Notes: generated by a model not told the origin, from the sequence alone. A DNA stretch of 64,000 nucleotides from Chromobacterium haemolyticum (GCF_002081825.1 NZ_MUKU01000009.1:1-64000), one strand, 5' to 3'. Shown: positions 8,521 to 17,157, counted from the stretch's first letter. Numbers and translations: made by a program.

Positions 8521-8660
8521 GAACGTGTTTACGGTCTACTGCGCGTCGGCGATACAGCGTTGAAACCCGCTTCGAAATGCTCATGTACCACGCGTACATT
8601 CCGCTTTCTCAGCCGTTTTCGCCTTGTCTCCCCTTAGCTCGCGAGATCGTAAACACGTTC
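8521..8660 (+). repeat. MITE-like repeat copy B (type copy, perfect ends and target duplication)
   Basis: This is a 140-bp element with terminal inverted repeats GAACGTGTTTACG/CGTAAACACGTTC and a TAA duplication at 8518-8520 and 8661-8663. The left TAA is the stop codon of the diguanylate cyclase gene. An internal hairpin ATGTAC-cacgc-GTACAT lies near 8581-8598. There is no coding capacity. The ends resemble those of the IS5-family element at position 126, so this is best read as a non-autonomous derivative of that or a related element. Confidence 0.9.
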
Positions 8661-8703
8661 TAAGTATATGGCGGCCCTGCCAGGCCGCCGTGACGGCCGC
8701 TGT

Positions 8704-9033
8704 CTATACGATTTCGGGGATGGGCTCGATATAAGCCACCCGCTCGTTATTGTGCAGCACTTCCACCGCCGTGTACTTGGGCGCGCCCGGCGGCAGCACC
8801 CGGTCGTAGCGGGCGTGCGCCACCGCCAGCACCTGCGGCCACATGCCGGGCTTCTGCACCAGGTGCAAGTCCAGCATCAGGATGGCCGGATTGATGCCCT
8901 GCGGCTCTCGCATGGTCAGCGCCGCTTCCACGCCGGGATTGGCCACCACCACATCGCCCGCCACGTGCAAGCTCTTGGGGTGGCCCGGCATCGCGTTCAG
9001 CCAGGCATGCCAGTTTCTCGATTGCAAAGCCAT
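8704..9033 (-). CDS. Hypothetical protein
   Basis: This is a 109-residue soluble protein that I do not recognise. It has no signal peptide or membrane segment. It contains a run of aliphatic beta-like stretches (AILMLDLHLV, YTAVEVLHNNERVAYIEPI) and several His and Trp residues. The start at 9033 (MALQSRNW) fits GGAG seven bases upstream; an ATG two codons earlier would be too close. It stands alone between the cyclase gene and the phn locus. Positions 9034-9190 show no further gene. Confidence 0.6.
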   Translation of the reverse strand: MALQSRNWHAWLNAMPGHPKSLHVAGDVVVANPGVEAALTMREPQGINPAILMLDLHLVQKPGMWPQVLAVAHARYDRVLPPGAPKYTAVEVLHNNERVAYIEPIPEIV

Positions 9034-9190
9034 ATCCATTCTCCTGCCAACGGCGGGACGAGCATCGCCAGCGCCGCCGGCTCCGGCGTCCCGCCAACCG
9101 GAAACGGCGCGCGGCTCGCCGCCATACTGCCGGCGAACTGCCCCGGTTATAGCAAGCGGCGGCGGCCTCGCCGGCCCGGTTTTCCAGACA

Positions 9191-9760
9191 TTAAGGACAG
9201 GGCCTACCCAAATCCTTGCTCAGTAAACGCAGCAGCCGTTCACCGGCCTCGGCCAATTCGCCGTCGTTGCGCAACACCGCCGCGCCCTGCGGCGGCGTCA
9301 GCGCGGCGGCGTCTTCCAGCCGCTGAGCGACGCCTTCGGCGGACTCGCGACCGCGGCCGGCCAGCCGCGCCGCCAGCGCCGCCGGGCTGGCGACGATCCA
9401 TATCGGCCGCAGGCCGGGAAAACGCCGCGCCGCCAGCGGCAAGGCCGAGCGCGAACCGTTGACCACCACGTCCAGGCCCTGCTCCAACCACAGCGCCGCC
9501 TCCATCCCCAGGCCGTAAGCCAGGCCGTGCCGCCGCCAGCTCAAGGCGAAACAGCCGCTCTGCTCACGCTGCTCGAACTCCTCCAAGCTCAAGGCCACGT
9601 GGTTCTCGCCGCCGGCGTCCGCCGGCCGAGTGATGTAGCGGTGAGCGAACACCAGCCGCCCGGAGGCCGGCAGCCGCGCCCGCACATAGGCGAGCAGGCT
9701 GTCCTTGCCGGCGCCGGATGGGCCGATCACATACCACAACACGCCGGGCTCAGGCTTCAT
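9191..9760 (-). CDS. phnN: Ribose 1,5-bisphosphate phosphokinase PhnN
   Basis: This 189-residue guanylate-kinase-fold protein has the P-loop GPSGAGKDS at residues 13-21. PhnN phosphorylates ribose 1,5-bisphosphate to PRPP, the last step of C-P lyase phosphonate catabolism. The lysine and aspartate in GKD are typical of PhnN rather than guanylate kinase. It overlaps the upstream DUF1045 gene by 11 bases and follows phnF, so the three form a minus-strand operon divergent from phnG-M. Confidence 0.9.
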   Translation of the reverse strand: MKPEPGVLWYVIGPSGAGKDSLLAYVRARLPASGRLVFAHRYITRPADAGGENHVALSLEEFEQREQSGCFALSWRRHGLAYGLGMEAALWLEQGLDVVVNGSRSALPLAARRFPGLRPIWIVASPAALAARLAGRGRESAEGVAQRLEDAAALTPPQGAAVLRNDGELAEAGERLLRLLSKDLGRPCP

Positions 9761-10442
9761 AACGCACAGCCTGGCCGTCGAAGCCGCAATGCGCCAGGTA
9801 GCGGAAGGGCTCGCCCGTCGCCGCTTCGACGAACACCGCCACGCCGTCCACCCTCACTTGGCCGAAAGCGGCGAAATGCCGGCATGCCGCCTGCTCCAAC
9901 ACCCGCCCCGCCGCGCTGTCCGGCGTCAGCCGGCCGCTCAGCGTCAAGTGAAAACGGTATTGTTCGAACACATAGGGATAGCCCCAGCGCAAGCTTAGCT
10001 GCTCCTGGCGCGCGTCCAGCCCGGCGCGCGTTTTCCGCGGCGATTCGCGATCGGCCAAGGGCTCCAGTTCCACCACGCAGGCGGCGGCCAGTTCCGCCAA
10101 CTCCGGCGGCGGCGCCGGCGGCCGCAGCGCCAAAAAATCCGCCAGCCAAGCCACTTCCAAACTCAGCTCAAAGGGCTGGAAACGGCGCGCCAAAGCCGCC
10201 GTCCGCGCCAACAGCGCCGCCTCGTCCGCCCCGGCGCGCAAGAAAAACGGCGCTTTCAGCGTGGCGTGCCATCCATAACGAGCCGGCGCCGCGGTCAGCT
10301 CCACCCAGACTTCGGCGTCCAGGCCCGGCGCGTGCGGCGGCAGCACTTGCAGGCCGCTGTGCGCATCCTGTCCCAACCAGCCGCTGCCGGCGCGCCAGAA
10401 GGCGCTGTCCGGCCGCGGCGCGTAATAGAGCGCGTAGCGCAT
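9750..10442 (-). CDS. 2H phosphoesterase-like phosphonate metabolism protein (DUF1045)
   Basis: This 230-residue protein has two His-x-Thr motifs, HATLKAPF (about residues 59-66) and HLTLSGR (about 168-174), the hallmark of 2H phosphoesterases. Family members (phosphonate metabolism protein, TIGR03223) are encoded beside C-P lyase genes. No PhnP gene occurs in this locus, so this protein may open the cyclic ribose phosphate made by PhnJ, supplying the substrate for PhnN. That role is inference. Its ATG touches the phnF stop, showing tight coupling. Confidence 0.8.
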   Translation of the reverse strand: MRYALYYAPRPDSAFWRAGSGWLGQDAHSGLQVLPPHAPGLDAEVWVELTAAPARYGWHATLKAPFFLRAGADEAALLARTAALARRFQPFELSLEVAWLADFLALRPPAPPPELAELAAACVVELEPLADRESPRKTRAGLDARQEQLSLRWGYPYVFEQYRFHLTLSGRLTPDSAAGRVLEQAACRHFAAFGQVRVDGVAVFVEAATGEPFRYLAHCGFDGQAVRYEA

Positions 10443-11164
10443 CAGAGATCCTCCATCACCAGTTGCACCAGATCGCCGTTGAAACAGGTGACGCCGTACT
10501 GCACCGGCCGCCCTTGCGGGTCTACGTTCAAGGACTTCACATGCAGCACCGGCCGGTTCTTGGGAATGCCCAGGTAGTCCACCGTTTCGCTGTCCGGCAG
10601 CCGCGCGGTGACACGGGAAAACCGTCGGGTGTAATCGTCAACGCCGAAATGCGCCAGCGCGCGCGTCACTGAGCGCTCGCGCCGGTATATCTCCGGCAGG
10701 CCGGGAAAACGCGCCGCCGGGAAGAATAGCGTCGCCCAGTCCACCACCCGCAGTTCCACCCGGCTCAGAGTCTTGATCCGCAACAGCGGCTCGCCCACCG
10801 CCACTTGCAGCAACTCGGCCAGTTCGGCATTGGCCGGCACCGTATCGCTGGCCAGGATGTCGATGTCCGAGTTCAGGTTCTGGCTGGCCATGTTCTGGGA
10901 AAAGCGGGTGCGCTTACTGATTGCGTAGTCGATCGCATTGTCCTGAACAAAGGTGCCGCGCCCCTGCTCCACCCGCAGCAGGCCGCGCTCCACCAGCGTG
11001 GCCACCGCGCGTCTGATGGTGTGGCGGTTGACGCAAAAGCGTTCCGCCAACTGCAGCTCGGTGGGCAGCCGCTCGCCGGCGCGCAGGCCGCCGGCGGCGA
11101 TCTGCTCGGCCAGGCTGTTTTCTATCTGCCGCCAGACGGCGACGCCGGAACCGCGTTCAATCAT
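10442..11164 (-). CDS. phnF: PhnF-like GntR/HutC-family transcriptional regulator
   Basis: This is a 240-residue regulator. A GntR winged helix spans residues 10-75 (motif LPTELQLAERFCVNRHTIRRA) and a UTRA ligand-binding domain of the HutC type covers about residues 95-235. PhnF-type proteins control phosphonate use genes. The gene heads the phnF-DUF1045-phnN operon and is divergent from phnG-M. Two copies of a GTATAGAC-containing motif, one before phnG and one before the transporter, are the likely binding sites. Confidence 0.85.
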   Translation of the reverse strand: MIERGSGVAVWRQIENSLAEQIAAGGLRAGERLPTELQLAERFCVNRHTIRRAVATLVERGLLRVEQGRGTFVQDNAIDYAISKRTRFSQNMASQNLNSDIDILASDTVPANAELAELLQVAVGEPLLRIKTLSRVELRVVDWATLFFPAARFPGLPEIYRRERSVTRALAHFGVDDYTRRFSRVTARLPDSETVDYLGIPKNRPVLHVKSLNVDPQGRPVQYGVTCFNGDLVQLVMEDL

Positions 11165-11277
11165 CGTTCAAACCCTCTCGTTGCCGCGGCGGCCAAGGTC
11201 TAGCCCCGCCACCCAATCGTCACAAAACCTTCATCGCCGCATGCTGTTTGCGCTTGGTCACGGGCCATTATCATGGA

Positions 11278-11296
11278 TACGTCTATACGTTTATAT
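11278..11296 (+). promoter_or_regulatory. Candidate PhnF-type operator for phnG-M
   Basis: The sequence TACGTCTATACGTTTAT lies in the divergent phnF/phnG promoter region. Its reverse complement contains ACGTATAGAC, identical over ten bases to the site before the transporter operon at 5268-5277. It is about 45 bases upstream of the chosen phnG start. Confidence 0.5.
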
Positions 11297-11332
11297 GAAT
11301 TTTTGTTGAAACCCCACAGGGCGATACCCAAT

Positions 11333-11773
11333 ATGGAAACCTCGACCAGACAAGACTGGCTCAGCGTGCTGGCCCACACTCCGCCACCGCGGCTGCGCCG
11401 GCTGCTGAGCCCGCAGCTGCCGCCGGCGTCGCAAGTGGAATGGCTGCGCCGCGCAGAAACCGGACTCATCATGCTGCAGGGCCGCGCCGGCGGCAGCGGC
11501 GCCCGCTTCAATCTGGGCGAGGCCAGCGTCAGCCGCGCCAGTTGCCGGATAGACGGTCGCCTGGGCCATGGCTGGGCGTTGGGCAGCAATGGCGAACACG
11601 CCGAGTTGATCGCCCAGGCCGACGCGCTGCTGCAAGACCCGGCGCGGCAAGAACAGCTGCTGGCGCAATGGATAGCGCCCTTGCGCGCCGAACGCGCCGC
11701 GCGCCGTGAGCAGGCGGCGCGCGAAGCCGCCGCCAGCAAGGTGGAGTTCTTCACCCTGGTCAGGGGCGAATGA
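11333..11773 (+). CDS. phnG: C-P lyase complex subunit PhnG
   Basis: This is a 146-residue protein, close to the usual 150. It opens METSTRQDWLSVLAHTP and carries the PhnG-like region FNLGEASVSRASCRIDG at about residues 61-77. PhnG is part of the PhnGHIJ core that attaches phosphonate to ribose 5-triphosphate and breaks the C-P bond. The ATG at 11333 is chosen by alignment with the family; the ribosome site is weak. It is the first gene of phnGHIJKLM, with phnH starting two bases after its stop. Confidence 0.9.
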   Translation: METSTRQDWLSVLAHTPPPRLRRLLSPQLPPASQVEWLRRAETGLIMLQGRAGGSGARFNLGEASVSRASCRIDGRLGHGWALGSNGEHAELIAQADALLQDPARQEQLLAQWIAPLRAERAARREQAAREAAASKVEFFTLVRGE

Positions 11774-11774
11774 G

Positions 11775-12347
11775 ATGCGCGCCGCTTTCGCCGATCCGGT
11801 ACACGACAGCCAGCGCTGCTTCCGCGCCGCGCTGGCCGCGCTGGCCGAGCCCCTACAGCCGCAGACGCTGCCGGCACTGCCGGCCGAACTGCCCGGCCTG
11901 ATGCCGGCCACCGCCGCCCTGCTCTACACCTTGCTGGATCAGGACGTCAGCGTCTGGCTGCCGCCGCTGCCGGCGGACACCCTGGCCAGCCTGCGCTTCC
12001 ATACCGGCCTGCGCCTGGCCGCCGCGCCGGAACAGGCCGACTTCGTGCTGCTGCCGCTGGGCGCGCCGCTGCCGCCGCTGGCCGCGCTCAAGGCCGGCGA
12101 GCCCGAATACCCGGACCGCTCCGCCACCTTGCTGCTGGAAACCGCCGGCTTCAACGCCGAACAGGTGGAAGCAGACGGCCCGGGCTTCGCCGCGCCGCGC
12201 CGTTTCGGCGTGGACGGCGCGCCGGACGATTTCTGGCGGCAATGGCGGGACAATCACGCCCGCTTCCCGCTGGGCGTGGACATCTTGCTGATCAGCGGCG
12301 AACGCGTGGCCGGTCTGCCGCGCAGCACCCGCGTCAAGGAGGGTTGA
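11775..12347 (+). CDS. phnH: C-P lyase complex subunit PhnH
   Basis: This is a 190-residue PhnH, a PLP-transferase-fold protein without the PLP lysine that forms part of the core complex. Family features include the N-terminal FADPVHDSQRCFRAAL and the C-terminal YPLG-like segment FPLGVDILL(I). The ATG at 11775 follows the phnG stop by one base. Length and gene order match the standard operon. Confidence 0.9.
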   Translation: MRAAFADPVHDSQRCFRAALAALAEPLQPQTLPALPAELPGLMPATAALLYTLLDQDVSVWLPPLPADTLASLRFHTGLRLAAAPEQADFVLLPLGAPLPPLAALKAGEPEYPDRSATLLLETAGFNAEQVEADGPGFAAPRRFGVDGAPDDFWRQWRDNHARFPLGVDILLISGERVAGLPRSTRVKEG

Positions 12348-12348
12348 T

Positions 12349-13434
12349 ATGTATGTAGCCGTCAAAGGCGGAGAAACCGCCATCGCCCGCTCCTGGGACC
12401 TGCTGGCCGCCAAGCGCCGCGGCGACGCGGCGACGCCGGAGTTGAGCCTGGCACAGATCCGCGGCCAATTGCGGCTGGCGCTGGCCAGGACGATGCAGGA
12501 AGGTTCGCTGTACGACGAGGAGCTGGCGGCGCTGGCGCTGAAACAGGCGACCGGCGACTGCGTGGAAGCGGCCTTCCTGCTGCGCGCCTTCCGCACCACC
12601 CTGCCGCGCTTCGCCGCCAGCCGGCCGCTGGACACCGCGGCGATGCGGGTGCGCCGCCGCGTGTCCGGCACCTTCAAAGACGTGCCCGGCGGCCAGGTGC
12701 TGGGCCCCACCGCCGACTACACTCAGCGACTGCTGGACTTCGATCTGGCCCAGGCCGGCGAACCGCCCGCCCCGGCCCTCGCCGACTTGCCGCTGCCGGA
12801 ACGGCTGCCCTGCGTGCTGGACGCCCTGGCGCAAGAAGGCCTGATCGAGCCGGAAACCCCGCCGCCGGGCGACCCGGAGCCGGCCGACCTGACCCGCGAA
12901 CCGCTGCTATTTCCCGCCGGCCGCGCCGCCCGGCTGCAAAACCTGGCGCGCGGCGACGAAGGCTGGCTGCTGGGCCTGGCTTACTCCACCCAGCGCGGCT
13001 ACGCCGAAAGCCATCCCTTCGCCGGCGAAATCCGCATGGGCGAAGTCAGCGTCGTGGTCTGCCCGGAAGAACTGGGCTTCGACGTCGACATCGGCGACAT
13101 CACCCTGACCGAATGCCAGATGATCAACCAGTTCGCCGGCAGCCGCAGCGCGCCGCCGCAGTTCACCCGCGGCTACGGCCTGAGCTTCGGCGAAGCCGAG
13201 CGCAAAGCGATGGCGATGGCCCTGGTGGACCGCAGCCTGCGCGCCGCCGAGCTGGGCGAGGCCGCGCACGCGCCGGCGCAGCAGCCGGAGTTCGCGCTGT
13301 GCCACAGCGACAACGTCGAAGCCTCCGGCTTCGTCCAGCACCTCAAACTGCCGCATTACGTCGACTTCCAGGCCGAGCTGTCGCTGATACGCCAGCTGCG
13401 CCGCGAACACGCCGCCAAGGAGACACAAGCATGA
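12349..13434 (+). CDS. phnI: C-P lyase complex subunit PhnI
   Basis: This 361-residue protein starts MYVAVKGGETAI, the classic PhnI opening. PhnI is the nucleosidase subunit that, with PhnG, H and L, displaces adenine from ATP to give the ribose triphosphate phosphonate. The ribosome site AAGGAGG lies just upstream of the ATG. Its stop overlaps the phnJ start (ATGA). Confidence 0.93.
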   Translation: MYVAVKGGETAIARSWDLLAAKRRGDAATPELSLAQIRGQLRLALARTMQEGSLYDEELAALALKQATGDCVEAAFLLRAFRTTLPRFAASRPLDTAAMRVRRRVSGTFKDVPGGQVLGPTADYTQRLLDFDLAQAGEPPAPALADLPLPERLPCVLDALAQEGLIEPETPPPGDPEPADLTREPLLFPAGRAARLQNLARGDEGWLLGLAYSTQRGYAESHPFAGEIRMGEVSVVVCPEELGFDVDIGDITLTECQMINQFAGSRSAPPQFTRGYGLSFGEAERKAMAMALVDRSLRAAELGEAAHAPAQQPEFALCHSDNVEASGFVQHLKLPHYVDFQAELSLIRQLRREHAAKETQA

Positions 13435-14288
13435 GCACCGCCGCGCCATGGGCGTACAACTTCGGCTTCCTCGATGAAAACACCAAGCGCATGCTGCGCC
13501 GCGCCCTACTCAAGGCCGTGGCCGTGCCCGGCTATCAAGTGCCCTTCGGCGGCCGCGAAATGCCGCTGCCCTACGGCTGGGGCACCGGCGGCATCCAGGT
13601 GACCGCCAGCGTGATCGGCCGCGACGACGTGCTCAAAGTCATAGATCAGGGAGCCGACGACACCACGAACGCGGTCAATATCCGCCGCTTCTTCGCCCGC
13701 GTCGCCGGCGTGGCCACCACCACCCGCACCGCTGAGGCCAGCCTGATCCAGACCCGTCACCGCATCCCGGAAACCCCGTTGCGCGCCGGCCAGATCATGG
13801 TGTTCCAAGTGCCAGAACCGGAACCGCTGCGCACGCTGGAGGCCAGCGAGCAGGAAACCCGCAAGCTGCACGCCCACCAGGATTACGGCCTGATGCACGT
13901 CAAGCTGTACGAGGACATCGCCCGCTACGGCCACATCGCCGCCAGCTACGACTACCCGGTGCTGGTCAACGGCCGCTACCTGGCCTCGCCGTCGCCGATT
14001 CCTAAATTCGACAACCCCAAGCTGGACAAAAGTCCGGCCCTGATGCTGTTTGGCGCCGGCCGCGAAAAACGGCTGTACGCGATCCCGCCTCACACCCGGG
14101 TGGAAAGCCTGGCTTTCGACGACCACCCCTTCCAGGCGCAAAGCTGGGAGCAAGCCTGCGCGCTGTGCGGCGCCGGCGACAGCTATCTGGACGAAATCAT
14201 CACCGACGACGCCGGCGCGCGCCAATACGTCTGCTCCGACAGCGATCACTGCCGGCAACGCCGCGACACACAGGACAATCCGCAATGA
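13431..14288 (+). CDS. phnJ: Carbon-phosphorus lyase PhnJ (radical SAM)
   Basis: This is a 285-residue catalytic subunit that cleaves the C-P bond with S-adenosylmethionine and a [4Fe-4S] cluster. The PhnJ-specific cysteine pattern CX2CX21CX5C is fully present in the C-terminal part (CALC, then CSDSDHC). The N-terminus MSTAAPWAYNFGFLDE is typical. It overlaps phnI and phnK by ATGA junctions, so synthesis is coupled. All catalytic features look intact. Confidence 0.95.
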   Translation: MSTAAPWAYNFGFLDENTKRMLRRALLKAVAVPGYQVPFGGREMPLPYGWGTGGIQVTASVIGRDDVLKVIDQGADDTTNAVNIRRFFARVAGVATTTRTAEASLIQTRHRIPETPLRAGQIMVFQVPEPEPLRTLEASEQETRKLHAHQDYGLMHVKLYEDIARYGHIAASYDYPVLVNGRYLASPSPIPKFDNPKLDKSPALMLFGAGREKRLYAIPPHTRVESLAFDDHPFQAQSWEQACALCGAGDSYLDEIITDDAGARQYVCSDSDHCRQRRDTQDNPQ

Positions 14289-15058
14289 CCCCGCCCCTCC
14301 TCAGCGTCCGCGGCCTCGGCAAGGACTACGGCAACGGCAACGGCTGCTTCGACGTGGACTTCGACCTCTACGCCGGCGAAGTGCTGTGCGTGGTGGGCGA
14401 ATCCGGCTCCGGCAAATCCACGCTGCTGGCCGCGCTGGCCGGCAAGCTGGCCGCCGACGCCGGCAGCGCGCGCTTTCGCGAACGCGACGGCCGCGAACAC
14501 GAACTCACCGCCGTCGCCGAATCCGAGCGCCGCCGGCTGGCGCGCAGCGAATGGGGCTTCGTATCCCAGCACGCCCGCGACGGCCTACGCATGAACGTCT
14601 CCGCCGGCGCCAATATCGGCGAGCGGCTAATGGCGCTGGGCCAGCGCCACTACGGCCAACTGCGCCAAACCGCCGGCGACTGGCTGGAACGGGTGGAAAT
14701 CGGCCGCGCGCGCTTGGACGACCCGCCCAGCGCCTTCTCCGGCGGCATGCAGCAACGGCTGCAGATCGCCCGCAGCCTGGCCACCCATCCGCGGCTGGTG
14801 TTCATGGACGAACCCACCGGCGGCCTGGACGTCTCGGTGCAGGCCCGCTTTCTGGACCTGACCCGAAGGCTGGTGCGCGACAGCGGCATCGCCGTCATCA
14901 TGGTCACCCATGACCTGGGCGTGGCCCGGCTGCTGGCGCAGCGCACGCTGGTGATGCAAGGCGGCCGCGTCGTGGAAGCCGGCCTCACCGATCAAATCCT
15001 GGACGACCCGCAGCATCCGTACACCCAGCTGCTGGTATCCTCCATCCTGCAGGCCTGA
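14285..15058 (+). CDS. phnK: C-P lyase system ATPase PhnK
   Basis: This is a 257-residue ABC-type ATPase without membrane partners, with Walker [10 protein letters not shown] (about residues 38-46), signature [12 protein letters not shown] and Walker [13 protein letters not shown]. PhnK docks on the PhnJ side of the core complex. The ATG at 14285 overlaps the phnJ stop. A dipeptide/oligopeptide-type ABC ATPase is the nearest alternative, but the operon position settles the call. Confidence 0.92.
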   Translation: MTPPLLSVRGLGKDYGNGNGCFDVDFDLYAGEVLCVVGESGSGKSTLLAALAGKLAADAGSARFRERDGREHELTAVAESERRRLARSEWGFVSQHARDGLRMNVSAGANIGERLMALGQRHYGQLRQTAGDWLERVEIGRARLDDPPSAFSGGMQQRLQIARSLATHPRLVFMDEPTGGLDVSVQARFLDLTRRLVRDSGIAVIMVTHDLGVARLLAQRTLVMQGGRVVEAGLTDQILDDPQHPYTQLLVSSILQA

Positions 15059-15062
15059 AGCC

Positions 15063-15770
15063 ATGAACGTATTGATAGACGCAAGGCGAGTCAGCAAAAC
15101 TTTCACCTTGCACCAGCAAGGCGGCCTGGCGCTGCCCGTGCTCGACGATGTCTCGCTGCAAGCGGCCGCCGGCGAATGCGTGGCGCTGGCCGGCCCTTCC
15201 GGGGCCGGCAAGAGCACGCTGCTCAAGGCGCTGTACGCCAATTACCTGGTGGAGCGCGGCAGCATCCGTATCCGCCACCGCGACGCCTGGCTGGACATGG
15301 CCGCCGCGCTGCCGCACGAGATCGCCGACGTCCGCCGCCACACCCTGGGCTACGTCAGCCAGTTCCTGCGCGCCATTCCGCGGGTGCCGGCGCTGGACAT
15401 CGTCGCCGAACCGCTGTGCGAATGGGGCGTGGACGCCGACGAGGCGCGGCGCGAGGCAGGCGCTTTGCTCGCGCGGCTGAACATCCCGGAGCGGTTGTGG
15501 CGGCTGCCGCCGGCCACCTTCTCCGGCGGCGAACAACAGCGGGTCAATATCGCGCGCGGCATGATCGCGCCGCGGCCCATCCTGCTGCTGGACGAACCCA
15601 CCGCCTCGCTGGACGCGGCCAATCGCACGGTGGTGATTGAACTGATGCGCGAAGCGCTGGCGCGCGGCGCGGCGCTGGTAGGCATCTTCCACGACGAGGC
15701 CACCCGCGACGCCGTCGCCGACCGCGTGTTTGAAGTCCCGCTGGCAAACAAACCGGAACCCCTAGCATGA
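15063..15770 (+). CDS. phnL: C-P lyase system ATPase PhnL
   Basis: This is a 235-residue ABC-type ATPase, with Walker [10 protein letters not shown], signature [14 protein letters not shown] and Walker [13 protein letters not shown]. PhnL takes part in the first step with PhnG, H and I and can bind with PhnK on the core complex. The ATG at 15063 lies four bases after the phnK stop; phnM starts inside its stop region. Confidence 0.92.
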   Translation: MNVLIDARRVSKTFTLHQQGGLALPVLDDVSLQAAAGECVALAGPSGAGKSTLLKALYANYLVERGSIRIRHRDAWLDMAAALPHEIADVRRHTLGYVSQFLRAIPRVPALDIVAEPLCEWGVDADEARREAGALLARLNIPERLWRLPPATFSGGEQQRVNIARGMIAPRPILLLDEPTASLDAANRTVVIELMREALARGAALVGIFHDEATRDAVADRVFEVPLANKPEPLA

Positions 15771-16915
15771 AACGGATCTTGAACAACGCCAGGCTGATCC
15801 TGGCCGACGGCGTCGTCGAACGCGGCGCGCTGGAGATCGACAACGGCGTGATCGCCGCCATCCATTCGCGGTCGCTGAGCGCGCCGCCGCCGCACAGCGA
15901 GGACCTGGACGGCGACGACCTGCTGCCCGGCCTGGTGGAAGTGCATACCGACAATCTGGAGAAACACCTGATGCCGCGCAACGGCGTGCTGTGGCCCACG
16001 CTGCCGGCCGTGGTCGCCCACGACGCGCAATGCGTGGCCGCCGGCATCACCACGGTTCTGGACGCCCTGTCGGTGGGCGATCTGGAAGGCGACAGCGTGC
16101 GGCTGGACACCCTGCAAAGCGCCTTCGAGGCGATAGACGCCGGCATGCGCCAGCGCGTGTTCCGCGCCGAGCACCTGTTCCATTTGCGCTGCGAACTGGC
16201 CTATCCCCAGTTGCTGGACGCGCTGTCGCCCTTGATCGGCCACCCGGCGGTGCGCCTGGTGTCCTTGATGGACCACACCCCCGGCCAGCGTCAATACCGC
16301 GACCTGGCGCAGTACAAGAAGTACTACGCCAAGAAAAACGTCAGCTGGAACGACGACACCTTCCTCGCCGCGGTGGAACAACGCAAACTCAAGCAGCGGC
16401 AATACGCCGGCCGCCACCGCCAGGCGGTGGTGGAGCTGGCGCGCGCGCGCGGCGTCGCGCTGGCCAGCCACGACGACACCGAACTCAGTCATATCGACGA
16501 GGCGGTGCGCGACGGCGTGGCCATGTCGGAATTTCCCACCACCTTGGCCGCCGCCCGCGCCGCGCGCGACCAAGGACTGATGACGGTGATGGGCGCGCCC
16601 AACATCGTCCGCGGCGGCTCCCACTCCGGCAACGTCGCCGCCTTGGAGCTGGCCGGCCACGGCCTGCTGGACATACTGTCCTCCGACTACGTGCCCGCCA
16701 GCCTGCTGCACGCCGCCTATCTGCTGGGCCGCCAGCCGGGCTGGAATCTGAGCCGCGCAGTAGCCACCGTCACGCGCAACCCGGCGCGGGCGGTGGGTCT
16801 GGCGGACCGCGGCGCCGTCGCCGTCGGCCAGCGCGCCGACCTGATCCAGGCGCGCGAACGGGACGGCATCCCACTGGTGCGCCAGGTATGGAGCGCCGGC
16901 CAGCGCGTATTCTAA
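15767..16915 (+). CDS. phnM: Alpha-D-ribose 1-methylphosphonate 5-triphosphate diphosphatase PhnM
   Basis: This is a 382-residue amidohydrolase-fold enzyme that removes pyrophosphate from the triphosphate phosphonate intermediate. Metal-site features are visible: [12 protein letters not shown] (about residues 48-59), DHTPGQRQY (about 168-176), SHDDT and a late [14 protein letters not shown]. It ends the phnGHIJKLM operon. Its TAA stop is also the left target site of repeat copy C, so the repeat may act as the 3' end of the operon mRNA. Confidence 0.93.
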   Translation: MKRILNNARLILADGVVERGALEIDNGVIAAIHSRSLSAPPPHSEDLDGDDLLPGLVEVHTDNLEKHLMPRNGVLWPTLPAVVAHDAQCVAAGITTVLDALSVGDLEGDSVRLDTLQSAFEAIDAGMRQRVFRAEHLFHLRCELAYPQLLDALSPLIGHPAVRLVSLMDHTPGQRQYRDLAQYKKYYAKKNVSWNDDTFLAAVEQRKLKQRQYAGRHRQAVVELARARGVALASHDDTELSHIDEAVRDGVAMSEFPTTLAAARAARDQGLMTVMGAPNIVRGGSHSGNVAALELAGHGLLDILSSDYVPASLLHAAYLLGRQPGWNLSRAVATVTRNPARAVGLADRGAVAVGQRADLIQARERDGIPLVRQVWSAGQRVF

Positions 16916-17054
16916 GAATCTGTTCACAGTCTGCTGTGCGTCGCCGATACGGCGTTGAAACCGGCTTCGAAATGCTCATGTACCCTATGTACATTCTGCA
17001 TCCTCAGCCGCAACGCCTTGTCTCGCTCTTGCTCGCGAGACTTTGAAAAGGCTC
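16916..17054 (+). repeat. MITE-like repeat copy C
   Basis: This 139-bp copy follows directly on the phnM stop codon TAA (16913-16915). The left end is GAATCTGTTCACAGTCT and the right end GACTTTGAAAAGGCTC, followed by TGA at 17055-17057. The flanking triplets differ (TAA and TGA), so this copy may be a recombinant. The internal hairpin ATGTAC-cctat-GTACAT is perfect. Confidence 0.85.
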
Positions 17055-17057
17055 TGA

Positions 17058-17100
17058 GAACCGGTTTACGGTCTGCTGCGCGTAGGCGACGCCGCCTTGA
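17058..17100 (+). repeat. Truncated MITE-like copy abutting copy C
   Basis: A second left end, GAACCGGTTTACGGTCTGCT, begins immediately after the TGA that ends copy C. It continues like the family for about 40 bases and then diverges. It shows that two copies inserted or recombined at the same point. Confidence 0.7.
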
Positions 17101-17127
17101 TCTGGCCGGATCCTCCTCACGCCAAAA

Positions 17128-17157
17128 GGGCCGCGTTATCACAACGCGGCCCTATTT
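17128..17157. terminator. Rho-independent terminator (probably bidirectional)
   Basis: A 10-bp perfect stem GGGCCGCGTT/AACGCGGCCC with an ATCAC loop is followed by TATTTC and preceded by AAAA on the left. It would end phnM-side transcription and also leftward transcription from the small genes at 17.3-17.8 kb. Confidence 0.75.
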
